From positions 1 through 64,000 of the forward strand of contig JADJFV010000005.1 in the NCBI GenBank assembly GCA_016708435.1: a stretch of 64,000 bases of DNA, written 5' to 3'. Below, in pieces: positions 26,120 through 35,468 of the stretch. Source of the stretch: Leptospiraceae bacterium (lineage in GTDB: Bacteria; Spirochaetota; Leptospiria; Leptospirales; Leptospiraceae). The notes beneath the pieces are model-generated. The model ran no database searches and was not told where the DNA came from. It saw only the letters and a list, made by a program, of their open reading frames with translations. Position 1 is the stretch's first letter. Every line of letters begins with the position of its first letter. The position numbers and the translations under genes were made by a program.

Positions 26120-26712
26120 TATTGGAAAATAATCAAAATACAAGAGAATATAACAAGGGTTTAATCGAGGCATTGATTTTTCTTTCGGGGGAACCTGTAA
26201 AGCTAGCCAGCCTTGCTGATTCAATTAAACTGGAAAAAGCATTCGTCAGAGAACTACTCGATGAACTAATACTTGATTATTCTGAAAAGAACGGTGGATT
26301 TCTACTAAAAGAAATTGCTGGAGGCTATCAGTTCTTAACCAACGAAGTATACTATAAAATCTTAGGCAATATTTTTAAAGAAAAAAAAAGAGAGACACTT
26401 TCTCGTGGAACTCTTGATACATTAGCCATTATCTCCTACAAACAACCAATTACTCTTCCTGAGATTGACGAAATACGCGGAGTATCCTCTCGTAACATGG
26501 TATCTACTCTGATTGCTAAAAAGTTAGTAAAAGCGGTAGGTCAAAAAGAAGTTCCCGGTAGACCTACCTTATACGGAACTACGAATGAATTTTTAATTCA
26601 TTTTGGACTCAATAAACTTTCTGATTTACCAATGCCTGTCGAAGTGAAAGAATTAAAGTTTGAAGATTTAGATGACCTAAAGCCTGAAAAGGAAGAAATA
26701 TTCGATGAATGA
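26116..26712 (+). CDS. scpB: ScpB, winged-helix partner of SMC-ScpA
   Basis: 198 aa from TTG 26116, which overlaps the scpA stop (TTGA). Signature residues LIEALIFLSGEPVKLASL at the start, then LDTLAIISYKQPITLPEIDEIRGVSS in the second winged helix and VPGRPTLYGTT near the end are characteristic of ScpB. It forms a dimer on ScpA and regulates SMC ATPase activity. Confidence 0.93.
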   Translation: MILENNQNTREYNKGLIEALIFLSGEPVKLASLADSIKLEKAFVRELLDELILDYSEKNGGFLLKEIAGGYQFLTNEVYYKILGNIFKEKKRETLSRGTLDTLAIISYKQPITLPEIDEIRGVSSRNMVSTLIAKKLVKAVGQKEVPGRPTLYGTTNEFLIHFGLNKLSDLPMPVEVKELKFEDLDDLKPEKEEIFDE

Positions 26713-27784
26713 AGACCTATCAAATTTACGATCTAGAATAGATGAACTTGATACAGAGATTGTAAATAAAATTCAAGAACGAGCTGCTATTGCCAGTAAA
26801 ATTGGCGAAGTGAAGAGAGCAAAGGGAGAAGAAATATTTCGTCCTGATAGAGAGAAGGATGTGTATAAGAAGGTAACAAAGAATAACCTCGGACCTCTTC
26901 CCGATCAAGCATTAATTTCTATTTACCGCGAAATCATGTCAGGCTCTATAGCAATCGAGAAGGCTTTAGATGTTGGCTATCTTGGACCGGAAGGATCTTT
27001 TTCCAATCAAGCAACTAGAGAAAGATTTGGAGCATCTATTAAATCGACTCCCTTTTCCTCTATTCCTGAAGTCTTTAAGGCGGTAGAAGCTAGAAAATGT
27101 GATTATGGTGTTGTCCCGATTGAGAATTCTACGGAAGGTCTTGTCAACTCTACACTTGATATGTTTCTAAATTCGGAATTATTAATCTATTCTGAAATAT
27201 ACATGAGAATCTCAATTCATCTTTTAGGATTCGAGACTGATTTATCAAAGATTAAAACGTTATACGGAATACGCATTGCCAATTCACAATGTAAGAACTG
27301 GATTTCTGCTAATTTGCCTAATGTGGAAATAATTGAAACTTCTTCGACTACCAAAGCAGCCATGATGGTTGCAGAAAAAAAAGAAGGCGTAGCAATTGCT
27401 TCTAAAATCGCTGCTGACATTTATGGATTAAATGTTGTACGTGAGTCTATTGAAGATTTGCCGAACAATACTACAAGATTTCTTATCATAGGTAAGTCTC
27501 AGTGTCTTCCTACGGGAAATGATAAAACCTCGATTGTATTCTCAGTAGCTGATAAGCCCGGCTCACTTTACACTGCACTGAAACCTTTCTTTGAGAATAA
27601 TATTAATTTGACGAAAGTAGAGTCTAGACCGACAAGAAGAAATTCATGGGAGTATAACTTCTTCATTGATTTCAACGGTCATGAGAAAGATGAAATTATT
27701 AGTAAAGTCTTAGGTGATTTAAAAGAGAAAGCAACCTTCTTACGTATCCTAGGATCTTATCCTGCGACAGAGCCTTTGCTTTGA
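26705..27784 (+). CDS. pheA: Bifunctional chorismate mutase / prephenate dehydratase
   Basis: 359 aa, the usual P-protein length. The AroQ-type chorismate mutase occupies 1-85 (LSNLRSRIDELDTEIVNKIQERA, then IFRPDREKDVY). The dehydratase begins VGYLGPEGSFSNQATRERFG and carries DYGVVPIENSTEG and NNTTRFLIIG. A C-terminal ACT domain (KTSIVFSVADKPGSLYTAL, then KVESRPTRR) should give feedback control by phenylalanine. It makes phenylpyruvate from chorismate in the cytoplasm. The start overlaps the end of scpB by 8 bases. Confidence 0.93.
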   Translation: MNEDLSNLRSRIDELDTEIVNKIQERAAIASKIGEVKRAKGEEIFRPDREKDVYKKVTKNNLGPLPDQALISIYREIMSGSIAIEKALDVGYLGPEGSFSNQATRERFGASIKSTPFSSIPEVFKAVEARKCDYGVVPIENSTEGLVNSTLDMFLNSELLIYSEIYMRISIHLLGFETDLSKIKTLYGIRIANSQCKNWISANLPNVEIIETSSTTKAAMMVAEKKEGVAIASKIAADIYGLNVVRESIEDLPNNTTRFLIIGKSQCLPTGNDKTSIVFSVADKPGSLYTALKPFFENNINLTKVESRPTRRNSWEYNFFIDFNGHEKDEIISKVLGDLKEKATFLRILGSYPATEPLL

Positions 27785-28686
27785 ACTCACCATTTAATAA
27801 AATATTAATCTATGGGTTGGGGCTAATGGGTGCTTCTCTTTCTTTAGCCATTCGAAAGAAAGAACTTAGCTGTGAGGTAATTGGCGTTGTCCGCTCTGAG
27901 AAAAGTCGTTTAGAAGGAATGAGCCAGAAGATTGCGGATAGGATTTTTTTAGAAGAAGATTTTTTAAAATCAAATTCATGGAATGAATATGATTTAGTTA
28001 TTTTTTCCTTACCGGTTGATTTAACATGCGATAAGATTGATTTGATTCCTGAAAATTATAAAGGCTTTATTACCGATCTAGGCTCTACTAAAAAATTCAT
28101 TATAGATAAAGTAGAATCCAAATTTAAAGCAGGGCATAATTACTATTCGTCCCATCCAATGACTGGCTCCGAACAATCAGGGATGAGTTACGCAAAAGCT
28201 GATTTATATGAAAATCGTCTTTGTATTTTGACTGAACCAAAAGGAACTTCCAGGGACGCAATTCAAAAGATGACTCATTTCTGGAAGATGATTGGATCTA
28301 TAACAATAGAGATGAGTGCTACAGAGCATGATGAAATTCTTTCTTATCTTTCGCATACTCCGCATATATTGTCTTCCATTTTAGTAAATTGGGCATATCA
28401 AAATGAAAAGGTAAAATACTATACTGAAAAATCTCCTATTCCTATAACCGGGGGAGGCTTCCGAGACATGACTAGAATTGCTGGCTCGAATCCAGAAATG
28501 TGGAATGCAATTATTAATACGAATAAAAATTCAATACACGATTCTTTATTAGAGTTTAGAAAGGAAATAGATTGTCTGATTCAATCGCTAGAATCTGTTG
28601 ATGAAAAGTCAGACCAAGAGTTTTGGAAGAAATATTTTTTAAAGTCGAAAGAGTCGAGAAGCCAAATCTTTAAGATAAACCAATAA
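27781..28686 (+). CDS. tyrA: Prephenate dehydrogenase
   Basis: 301 aa from TTG 27781, overlapping the pheA stop (TTGA). The NAD-binding motif is ILIYGLGLMGASLSLAI. FITDLGSTKKFI, SSHPMTGSEQSGMSYA (catalytic-region His) and LSHTPHILSSILVNW are family signatures. It makes 4-hydroxyphenylpyruvate for tyrosine synthesis. No ACT domain is visible. It closes the operon and is followed by a tRNA gene. Confidence 0.92.
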   Translation: MNSPFNKILIYGLGLMGASLSLAIRKKELSCEVIGVVRSEKSRLEGMSQKIADRIFLEEDFLKSNSWNEYDLVIFSLPVDLTCDKIDLIPENYKGFITDLGSTKKFIIDKVESKFKAGHNYYSSHPMTGSEQSGMSYAKADLYENRLCILTEPKGTSRDAIQKMTHFWKMIGSITIEMSATEHDEILSYLSHTPHILSSILVNWAYQNEKVKYYTEKSPIPITGGGFRDMTRIAGSNPEMWNAIINTNKNSIHDSLLEFRKEIDCLIQSLESVDEKSDQEFWKKYFLKSKESRSQIFKINQ

Positions 28687-28735
28687 AACAGTTGCGAATT
28701 CCGTAATTCCTAAAAAACTGGCAGCATACGTCTAA

Positions 28736-28809
<74 letters not shown>

Positions 28810-28960
28810 TACATGTATTTTTTTGTTATCAAGTGAATTGAAATTGAAAAGTAAGATTTCGATAGATTCGGTCTCAAATTTCAAACTTTTAAAAAAAAAT
28901 CCAATTATCCTATTGATTCCTGCGCGAATGGTAAATGCCCCACTTGTCTAAAGATTCGAA

Positions 28961-30142
28961 TTGCAAATAAAACTTAATCCCAATCCTATCGCTAAAGCTA
29001 TGCATTCTTGGAACTTAAAAAAAATACAACAAACGATTTTGTTTTTTCTTCTAATTTTCATTCTTACAATTTTACCCGGTTGTCTTTTTCAAGAAAGAAA
29101 GAAGACAAACAGCAAACTGCATGGGAAGAAAACGCAAACTGAATTCTTGACTCCAGAGAAAGCTTTGCAAAAAGCTAAGACAGTAAATGAAGAGATTTTT
29201 TCCAAGCAAGATATATCGGATGCTAGAAGTGTTACTGTAAAAGACTTACTAGACCAATTAAGAATTAAAAAAGATGAATATTGCAGTAATAAGATAAATG
29301 ATCTAGATGATTTTCCGGTTGATCCGGCGAATATGTGTTGTGATCTAAATTTTATGAATATCGATCCACGAAAGGGAAAGATTCATTATGGTTTTGATAT
29401 TCCATTAGGAATTGGAACTTCGCTGAAATGTCCTGATAAAGAAGATTGTCTTGTGGTTCGAGTGTATCCTGAATGGGTAACAAGGGATGGAGTGCCCAAA
29501 CAAACCATTTACGGCGAATCGTTGTTAGTCTACTTTAAGAAGGCAGGCTACTTTGGATTTTACGCTCATTTAAAAAAAGTATTCGGTAGACAGGGACGCA
29601 TTTTTAATTATAAAGAAGTAATGGCTCTTTCCGGCAATAGCGGGAGCTTATCTACTGGGGCGCATTTGCATTTTACTATTTTTAGAAATCAAGATTGTTC
29701 TAATGGAGTCTTTGATGAGAAGATGCGTCTGGCTGTCTTAGATACAATCGAAGAGATTAAAGTATTCGAAGCAAAAGAAAAAGGAATAGATCCTTCTTCT
29801 TTAAGCTTAGAAGAAAGAGGGGCAGCCGAAGTTCTAAAACGATGTAAGGTTAATCTCAGCCAAGAGGCGAACCGTGCTTGTATCGTAAGAAATTTTCCGC
29901 GCGATTTTATTGATCCATTAGAAGTGACATCTGATCATACCATTCAAAAGCTGGTTTTAGAAATCAACCCCAAGCGTATGAGAGACAGGGATGTATTAAG
30001 ACTATTTTCTTATCATCAAAAAGTAAGAAACAATTCAGGAATTCATTCAGACATTTTAAAAGTAGGGGAAACAATTCCGACTAACGCTACCGATCTAAGA
30101 GAACTCTTGCGAGATGTAAATATCTTAGGAGAGGAGATGTAA
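28961..30142 (+). CDS. M23 (LytM-type) peptidase lipoprotein
   Basis: 393 aa from TTG 28961; ATG 29000 is an alternative, and neither has a clear RBS. A hydrophobic signal ends FILTILPGC, a lipobox. The metallopeptidase core has His142 and Asp146 in HYGFD, and His235-x-His237 in GAHLHF after ALSGNSGSLSTG; these are the zinc and catalytic positions of M23 endopeptidases. It may cut peptidoglycan cross-links or act as a non-hydrolytic activator. A C-terminal ~120-residue region is unrecognised. It converges on the next gene with only 4 bases between stops. Confidence 0.85.
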   Translation: MQIKLNPNPIAKAMHSWNLKKIQQTILFFLLIFILTILPGCLFQERKKTNSKLHGKKTQTEFLTPEKALQKAKTVNEEIFSKQDISDARSVTVKDLLDQLRIKKDEYCSNKINDLDDFPVDPANMCCDLNFMNIDPRKGKIHYGFDIPLGIGTSLKCPDKEDCLVVRVYPEWVTRDGVPKQTIYGESLLVYFKKAGYFGFYAHLKKVFGRQGRIFNYKEVMALSGNSGSLSTGAHLHFTIFRNQDCSNGVFDEKMRLAVLDTIEEIKVFEAKEKGIDPSSLSLEERGAAEVLKRCKVNLSQEANRACIVRNFPRDFIDPLEVTSDHTIQKLVLEINPKRMRDRDVLRLFSYHQKVRNNSGIHSDILKVGETIPTNATDLRELLRDVNILGEEM

Positions 30143-30146
30143 GGTG

Positions 30147-31061
30147 TTAAAATATAGGTCCTTCTATTTCGACTGTTGCTGTGTCTAATCCTGCTTTGCC
30201 GCCAATTACTTCAATTTGTTTCGTTGGTTGTTGGATATGAAAGATCACTTTAAAAACGGAATGATTGTAACTTCGAAAGAGTTCTAAAACTGTAATTGTC
30301 TCGCCTTCTGCTATTAAGATTGGAAATTCAAAACTTGAAATAAGGTATTGTAGGTCATGTTTGAGCGGAAGATTTATTTTCTTAATTGGTTTCATTGTAA
30401 ACTTATAAAGCTTATCGTCTTCTGCTTCTTTTTTTTCCGTATAGATTCCGCTGTTTTCTTCGAATAGATAGGCGTTCTCTTTCAAGAAAAATTCGTGAGG
30501 TATATACTTATAGTGCAGAGTTTTAATTTCAGGAAAAGGAAATTCTTTTAGTGGATTAATATGATAGAAAAGAAATCCAATGCTTAAGACTAGAGCAGGA
30601 ATTTGTATTTTGATTGGCTTAATGAATAGAAGTAAAAGACCACTGAGTCCAATGATTGGATTTTGTGTTTTAAGTAGTGAGTAAGAAATAATCTTAATTT
30701 CCCCGAAAGTAATTTCCTCGAATCCAAATAAAAGAAAGAAAATATAGGGAGATAGAAGGACAGATAATAGGGGGGCATAAAAATCGAAAGATTTCTTAGT
30801 TACGTAGACAACTATCCCAATTACAACCAACAGAGCAAGAATTGTATAGCCGTTGAAGTAAATTGATTTGCATAGAAACAGTTTTGTATCGAAGCGAGAA
30901 CTCAGATAAAACAAAGAATAGAATGAAAGCGAGAAACCTAGGAAGACGGGAATTTTTTTAAGTTTGTCTATGAGCCTTTTATTTTGAAAAGAAAATAGAT
31001 TCCAGAAGAGGCATGTAAAAATACCCAGATTGAAAGAAAATGAAATAGCTTCGAGTAACAT
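30147..31061 (-). CDS. Polytopic membrane protein of unknown function
   Basis: 304 aa. About six to seven hydrophobic segments in residues 1-175 (such as FSFNLGIFTCLFWNLFSF, ILALLVVIGIVVYV and PIIGLSGLLLLFI), then a soluble C-terminal domain with a short beta-rich pattern (LISSFEFPILIAEGETITVLEL). I do not recognise the family. It is divergent from the bifunctional nuclease gene with a short gap. Confidence 0.65.
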   Translation of the reverse strand: MLLEAISFSFNLGIFTCLFWNLFSFQNKRLIDKLKKIPVFLGFSLSFYSLFYLSSRFDTKLFLCKSIYFNGYTILALLVVIGIVVYVTKKSFDFYAPLLSVLLSPYIFFLLFGFEEITFGEIKIISYSLLKTQNPIIGLSGLLLLFIKPIKIQIPALVLSIGFLFYHINPLKEFPFPEIKTLHYKYIPHEFFLKENAYLFEENSGIYTEKKEAEDDKLYKFTMKPIKKINLPLKHDLQYLISSFEFPILIAEGETITVLELFRSYNHSVFKVIFHIQQPTKQIEVIGGKAGLDTATVEIEGPIF

Positions 31062-31135
31062 ATTTAACCGAAATTTGTTTAATGACCATATTATTTTGGC
31101 TTTAAAAAAAACTAACTACAATAATATTGTATTTA

Positions 31136-31717
31136 ATGGACTTGATAGAAGTAAAAATTTCCGATATCACTCTTACAAATGTTGGGTTTGCCGTTTTTTT
31201 GAAGCCAAAAGAAGAAACCGCTGACTCTAAAGTTGTCCCGATTTTTATCGGTCCTCTTGAAACACATGCAATTACAAGTGTTTTAGACGGAATCACCCCA
31301 CCTAGACCGATGACACATGATCTGATCATGATGTTTATTCCTGTTCTTGGAGCGCAGGTTATTAAAGTTACCATTGACGAAATTATTGACAATACTTTCT
31401 ACGCAAAAATTTCCATTCGCAAAGATGAAGAAATCTTTCTAATTGATGCAAGACCTTCCGACTCGATTGCGATTGCACTTCGAGCAGAGGCTCCGATTTT
31501 TATTACGCAAAGCGTTCTCGATGAGGCGGGTGTAGTTATGAAAGGGGGAGAAATTCCTTCCGAGTCAGGTCTAGATGAGCTTACACCAGTTGAGCCAGTT
31601 CCAAGAACCCAACTTCAAATTTTAGAAGAGTCTCTTTCTGTTGCAATAAAGAATGAGGACTACGAATCCGCTGCTCGAATTCGAGATCAGATAAAGAAGA
31701 TTATCGGAAATTCTTAA
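31136..31717 (+). CDS. Bifunctional nuclease family (DUF151) protein with C-terminal UVR motif
   Basis: 193 aa from ATG 31136; the frame extends three codons further to TTG 31127. The DUF151 core has VGFAVFLKPKE, VPIFIGPLETHAI and DARPSDSIAIALRAEAPIF, the hallmark of the family. The C-terminal residues (QILEESLSVAIKNEDYESAA, then RIRDQIKK) form a UvrB/UvrC-type motif, a common fusion in spirochaetes and other phyla. A link to DNA repair or stress is inferred from the family. Confidence 0.87.
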   Translation: MDLIEVKISDITLTNVGFAVFLKPKEETADSKVVPIFIGPLETHAITSVLDGITPPRPMTHDLIMMFIPVLGAQVIKVTIDEIIDNTFYAKISIRKDEEIFLIDARPSDSIAIALRAEAPIFITQSVLDEAGVVMKGGEIPSESGLDELTPVEPVPRTQLQILEESLSVAIKNEDYESAARIRDQIKKIIGNS

Positions 31718-31727
31718 TCCAAATTCC

Positions 31728-32843
31728 TTACTTGCTCTTTTGCTTAACTTGTTTATATAGGTCTAAAAGTTTCCAATCTTCTGGAGAAAATTCCGTGCTT
31801 GTAAGAATGAGTTCTTTGTTATTGTTTTCATAGATAATATAATCGCGAGCGACTACCCAGAATTTGTCGGCGATTACTGGATAGACTCTTTTCTTGATTG
31901 ACGTTCCCCATTTATAAATGCTTCCTGATTTGCCGGAAATAAATTCATTTGCCTTGGTAGTTGGGAATGGATTTATTTCGTTGTAGGTAATTGGAAATCC
32001 TTTTGTGATGCTTGGTTCTCCGTAAGAGGTATATTTAATTTCTCGTAGCAGAAGAGAGCCAACGACTCCTGATAATACAAATGCATTTTTTCCATTGCCG
32101 TAATAAAGCTTAGGAGTAAGAATTTCGGAGGCTAATTTTGTTATGCTACTATCTTTGGGATTAAACCAATATAGATTGTAAACACCTGCATTTCCGAAGA
32201 AGATTAGAAATGTTTTAGCAATGGAGAAGATATGAGTTCTATTTTTTATGTTGGGGTAAATCGATTCAAACCGCTCTTTTGTGACAAGTAGTTTTGGTTT
32301 TTTTGGCTCTTTGAGGGTTTCTTCGTAAAGGTTTTCATTGATAAAATAGTATATACTTGAACCGTCAGACGACACAGCTGATCTATTCTTACAAGAAACA
32401 TACGTATCCGAAAGATAAGATGGCTTTGGCTCTATGAGAGATACATTTACCATTCTACAACCCGCCCCATTGGGAAGTTTGAATAATACAATCGCATATT
32501 CCGCTTCAGAGGATACACTAATCATTTCGGGGACATCGGGAAATGTTAGACTTTTGCTTAAAGGGTTTGCTAAATCTCTAAATGTGATTTGTTTGTCTTC
32601 TGTCCAGACCACTCTATTTCTATCGTTGGATACTTCTATTATCCGCGGATTCGTTGGCTTTTTGTTAGAGAGTATTTCGTCTGACGTTCGTTTGCCTTCT
32701 AGTTTACTCTTTATCTTATCTTGAGCTAGCGAAAATTTTTCATCTTCAATTAGTGTGTCTATGTCTTTTACGATTGCCTCATTCTTGTTCTCGCAGGAAA
32801 TAAGAAATAGAAGAGTTAAACAGTAGATTAGCCGCTTATTCAT
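31728..32843 (-). CDS. Lipoprotein with beta-propeller-like repeats
   Basis: 371 aa. MNKRLIYCLTLLFLISC is a lipoprotein signal. The mature part has recurring short beta-strand motifs (NDRNRVVWTEDKQITF, SSEAEYAIVLF, SSDGSSIYYF, GKNAFVLSGVVGSLLL), suggesting a propeller, though no catalytic motif is seen. Its start overlaps the end of the EcsC-like gene by 8 bases, so the two form an operon. Function unknown. Confidence 0.7.
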   Translation of the reverse strand: MNKRLIYCLTLLFLISCENKNEAIVKDIDTLIEDEKFSLAQDKIKSKLEGKRTSDEILSNKKPTNPRIIEVSNDRNRVVWTEDKQITFRDLANPLSKSLTFPDVPEMISVSSEAEYAIVLFKLPNGAGCRMVNVSLIEPKPSYLSDTYVSCKNRSAVSSDGSSIYYFINENLYEETLKEPKKPKLLVTKERFESIYPNIKNRTHIFSIAKTFLIFFGNAGVYNLYWFNPKDSSITKLASEILTPKLYYGNGKNAFVLSGVVGSLLLREIKYTSYGEPSITKGFPITYNEINPFPTTKANEFISGKSGSIYKWGTSIKKRVYPVIADKFWVVARDYIIYENNNKELILTSTEFSPEDWKLLDLYKQVKQKSK

Positions 32844-33435
32844 TGGCTTGTGTTATTTCTCCCGATTCAATTAAAATATCTTTCGCAAAAATCCCACTCG
32901 CTGTAGCAGCTACATACTTTGTATCTAAGTAAGTTAAACCACCGGTTAAAGCAGCACCTAGAAGTGGCAGCCATTTTAAGAGTTGCGTTCGAATTAATTT
33001 TTTAGAAAGATTCATTCCTAGTTTTTCTAAAAGAGATTCTATGAAGCGAATCGTAGTAGGGCGGATAATGATCTTTGTCCCCACATCCTCGAGTAGACGC
33101 TCAACTAGATGAAGGCTAGTCTGTTTGAACATACAGTAAATCAAAAGTTCTTTGTTGACAAGTGCTTCCTTCCCATAAAGCGAAGCTATGTCCTTAATCA
33201 AATGTCCCTGGATTCGGTATACCATAAAGAGTTCTGGAAGGATTGTGAATATGCTGAATAATCCCGTTGGAAGAGAAAGCCCTGCACTAATACCGGCAGT
33301 CTTTAAAGCCGCCGACTGTGTAAGCTCTTCTGCAATTTCTGCCGGATCGCCTACCGTTTCTGCATACGGACTATTGTAGGCTTCGATTCCTGTGATTAAA
33401 TCAAAAGCACGCTCAGTAAAATTATCTTTCGCCAT
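32836..33435 (-). CDS. EcsC-like / DUF697-like membrane-associated protein
   Basis: 199 aa. Two amphipathic to hydrophobic stretches (AGISAGLSLPTGLFSIFTILPELFM and WLPLLGAALTGGLTYLDTKYV) flank charged helices. The spacing and the GGLTYLDTKYVA ending resemble EcsC-family proteins. The family link is tentative. First gene of a two-gene operon with the lipoprotein. Confidence 0.6.
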   Translation of the reverse strand: MAKDNFTERAFDLITGIEAYNSPYAETVGDPAEIAEELTQSAALKTAGISAGLSLPTGLFSIFTILPELFMVYRIQGHLIKDIASLYGKEALVNKELLIYCMFKQTSLHLVERLLEDVGTKIIIRPTTIRFIESLLEKLGMNLSKKLIRTQLLKWLPLLGAALTGGLTYLDTKYVAATASGIFAKDILIESGEITQANE

Positions 33436-33604
33436 AAGTTAAGTTAAAATTACAATAAGCCTATTTGGCAATAGAAAATTTTCTGACTACTCAGTCTGTC
33501 TTTTTCTTCTTTTTGTGGAAGGGGAGAGTTTCAGTTGATTTTTAAGTTTGAATCTACACAGTAGTCTTAGAAAATTCATTTTATATTATTAGAGGAAAAC
33601 CCCC

Positions 33605-35218
33605 ATGCCTGATTTCATTTATTCCGATCCATTTCCAACGGGAGCTGATACGACTCCTTACAAATTACTGACCAAGGATTATGTTTCTACAATTCCATTT
33701 GGAGATAAAGAAATTCTCAAAGTGGAGCCGGAGGCTTTAACATTATTAGCAAAACGGGCAATGGAAGATGTTTCCTTTTTCCTACGTCCCGGACATCTCG
33801 AAAAAGTTCGCAAGATTTTGGATGACCCAGAAGCAACCGACAATGATAAATTTGTTGCCACAGCTCTTTTGAAAAATGCCGTGATAGCTGCGGATATGCA
33901 ATTGCCTTCCTGTCAGGATACGGGAACTGGAATCGTGATTGGCAAAAAAGGAGAGTATGTGATTACGGGAGGCGGAGATAGTGAGGCGATTTCCAAAGGG
34001 ATTTTCCAAACCTATGTTGAGCGTAATCTGCGTTATTCTCAGGTTGTTCCACTTACCATGTATGAAGAGAAAAACTCTGGAAGTAATCTACCCGCACAAA
34101 TTGATGTTTACTCGACAGATGGGAATGAATATAAATTTTTATTCCTCGCCAAAGGAGGAGGCTCTGCAAACAAAACCTATCTCTACCAAGAAACAAAAGC
34201 ATTACTCAATCCAGACTCTCTGGAGAAATTTATTATTGATAAAGTAAATAATTTGGGAACAGCGGCTTGTCCTCCCTATCATATTGCTGTTGTGATCGGT
34301 GGCACTTCTGCTGAGATGACTTTGAAAACTGTAAAGCTTGCCTCTACGGGATACTTAGATCATTTGCCTACTTCGGGCGGAAAAGAAGGCTATGCATTCC
34401 GTGATATAGAACTCGAAGAGAAAATGCTAAAAGCAGCCCAAAAATCCGGAATCGGAGCCCAATTCGGTGGTAAGTATTTAGCACACGATTTTCGAATCAT
34501 TCGCTTGCCGCGTCATGGTGCATCCTGTCCGGTGGGACTCGGTGTAAGCTGTAGCGCCGATCGCAATATCAAAGCAAAGATTACCAAGGATGGAATCTTT
34601 CTCGAACAATTGGAATACGAGCCAATCAAATATTTACCTAATTTCGAAAAGATACAAATCTCCGGTGACTCGGTGCATATCAATCTAAACCAACCCATGT
34701 CAGAGATTCAAAAAATACTTACCAAATATCCGGTTAAGACTAGAGTCATGTTATCGGGTAAGCTAGTTGTAGCTCGGGACATTGCCCATGCCAAATTAAA
34801 AGAGAAACTGGATAAAGGAGAAGCCTTACCGGATTATTTCAAAAATCATCCTATTTATTATGCAGGCCCTGCAAAAACTCCAGAGGGAATGCCATCCGGT
34901 TCTTTCGGTCCAACCACAGCTGGACGTATGGACAGTTATGTTCCTCTGTTTCAGGAAAAAGGGTATTCTATGGTAACTCTCGCAAAGGGCAATCGCTCCA
35001 AGATTGTAACAGAAAGTTGTAAGAAAAACGGTGGGTTTTATCTCGGCTCTATTGGGGGACCTGCGGCACTACTCGCGAAAGAAAACATCAAAAAAGTAGA
35101 AGTTTTGGATTTCCCAGAACTAGGAATGGAAGCAATCTGGTCGATTGAAGTAGAAAATTTCCCTGCCTTTATAGTCGTTGACGACAAGGGCAATGATTTC
35201 TTTCAAATGCTAACCTAA
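33605..35218 (+). CDS. fum: Class I (iron-sulfur) fumarate hydratase
   Basis: 537 aa, the usual length for FumA/FumB-type enzymes. It interconverts fumarate and malate using a [4Fe-4S] cluster. Candidate cluster ligands are Cys103 (LPSCQDTGTG), Cys222 (GTAACPPYH) and Cys308 or Cys316 (GASCPVGLGVSC). The C-terminal domain carries PEGMPSGSFGPTTAGRMDSY and TLAKGNRSK. AGAGGA lies 10 bases before the ATG. It stands alone between a minus-strand pair and a minus-strand regulator. Confidence 0.93.
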   Translation: MPDFIYSDPFPTGADTTPYKLLTKDYVSTIPFGDKEILKVEPEALTLLAKRAMEDVSFFLRPGHLEKVRKILDDPEATDNDKFVATALLKNAVIAADMQLPSCQDTGTGIVIGKKGEYVITGGGDSEAISKGIFQTYVERNLRYSQVVPLTMYEEKNSGSNLPAQIDVYSTDGNEYKFLFLAKGGGSANKTYLYQETKALLNPDSLEKFIIDKVNNLGTAACPPYHIAVVIGGTSAEMTLKTVKLASTGYLDHLPTSGGKEGYAFRDIELEEKMLKAAQKSGIGAQFGGKYLAHDFRIIRLPRHGASCPVGLGVSCSADRNIKAKITKDGIFLEQLEYEPIKYLPNFEKIQISGDSVHINLNQPMSEIQKILTKYPVKTRVMLSGKLVVARDIAHAKLKEKLDKGEALPDYFKNHPIYYAGPAKTPEGMPSGSFGPTTAGRMDSYVPLFQEKGYSMVTLAKGNRSKIVTESCKKNGGFYLGSIGGPAALLAKENIKKVEVLDFPELGMEAIWSIEVENFPAFIVVDDKGNDFFQMLT

Positions 35219-35232
35219 ACAAACGCTCCAAC

Positions 35233-35268
35233 GGACTGTGTAGAACAAATCTTTTTTTTACACAGTCC
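35233..35268. repeat. Foldback with GGACTGTGTA ends, copy A (may act as terminator)
   Basis: 10-bp perfect arms GGACTGTGTA and TACACAGTCC around a T-rich loop. It lies just after the fumarase stop and directly after a truncated piece of the double-hairpin repeat (GCTCCAACGGA at 35225). Related ends occur at 39554 and 41638. The rest of the gap to 35468 shows no gene. Confidence 0.6.
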
Positions 35269-35468
35269 CAGTCCCTCGGTTGTATATCTAATCAAACTCA
35301 TCGTGATGTTTTCTTTTTCTATTCTATCCCACAAATTTAAAAGGTTAAAACAATATCAGATTGCTCCTTACTCATAAAAAGGTGTTTTGAAATTAACGGG
35401 GTAAATTTTTGTCTCAATTTAAAAGCTTTGCTGTTTGCTCCTCTTAAAGGGTATAGGGTAAAATGCAA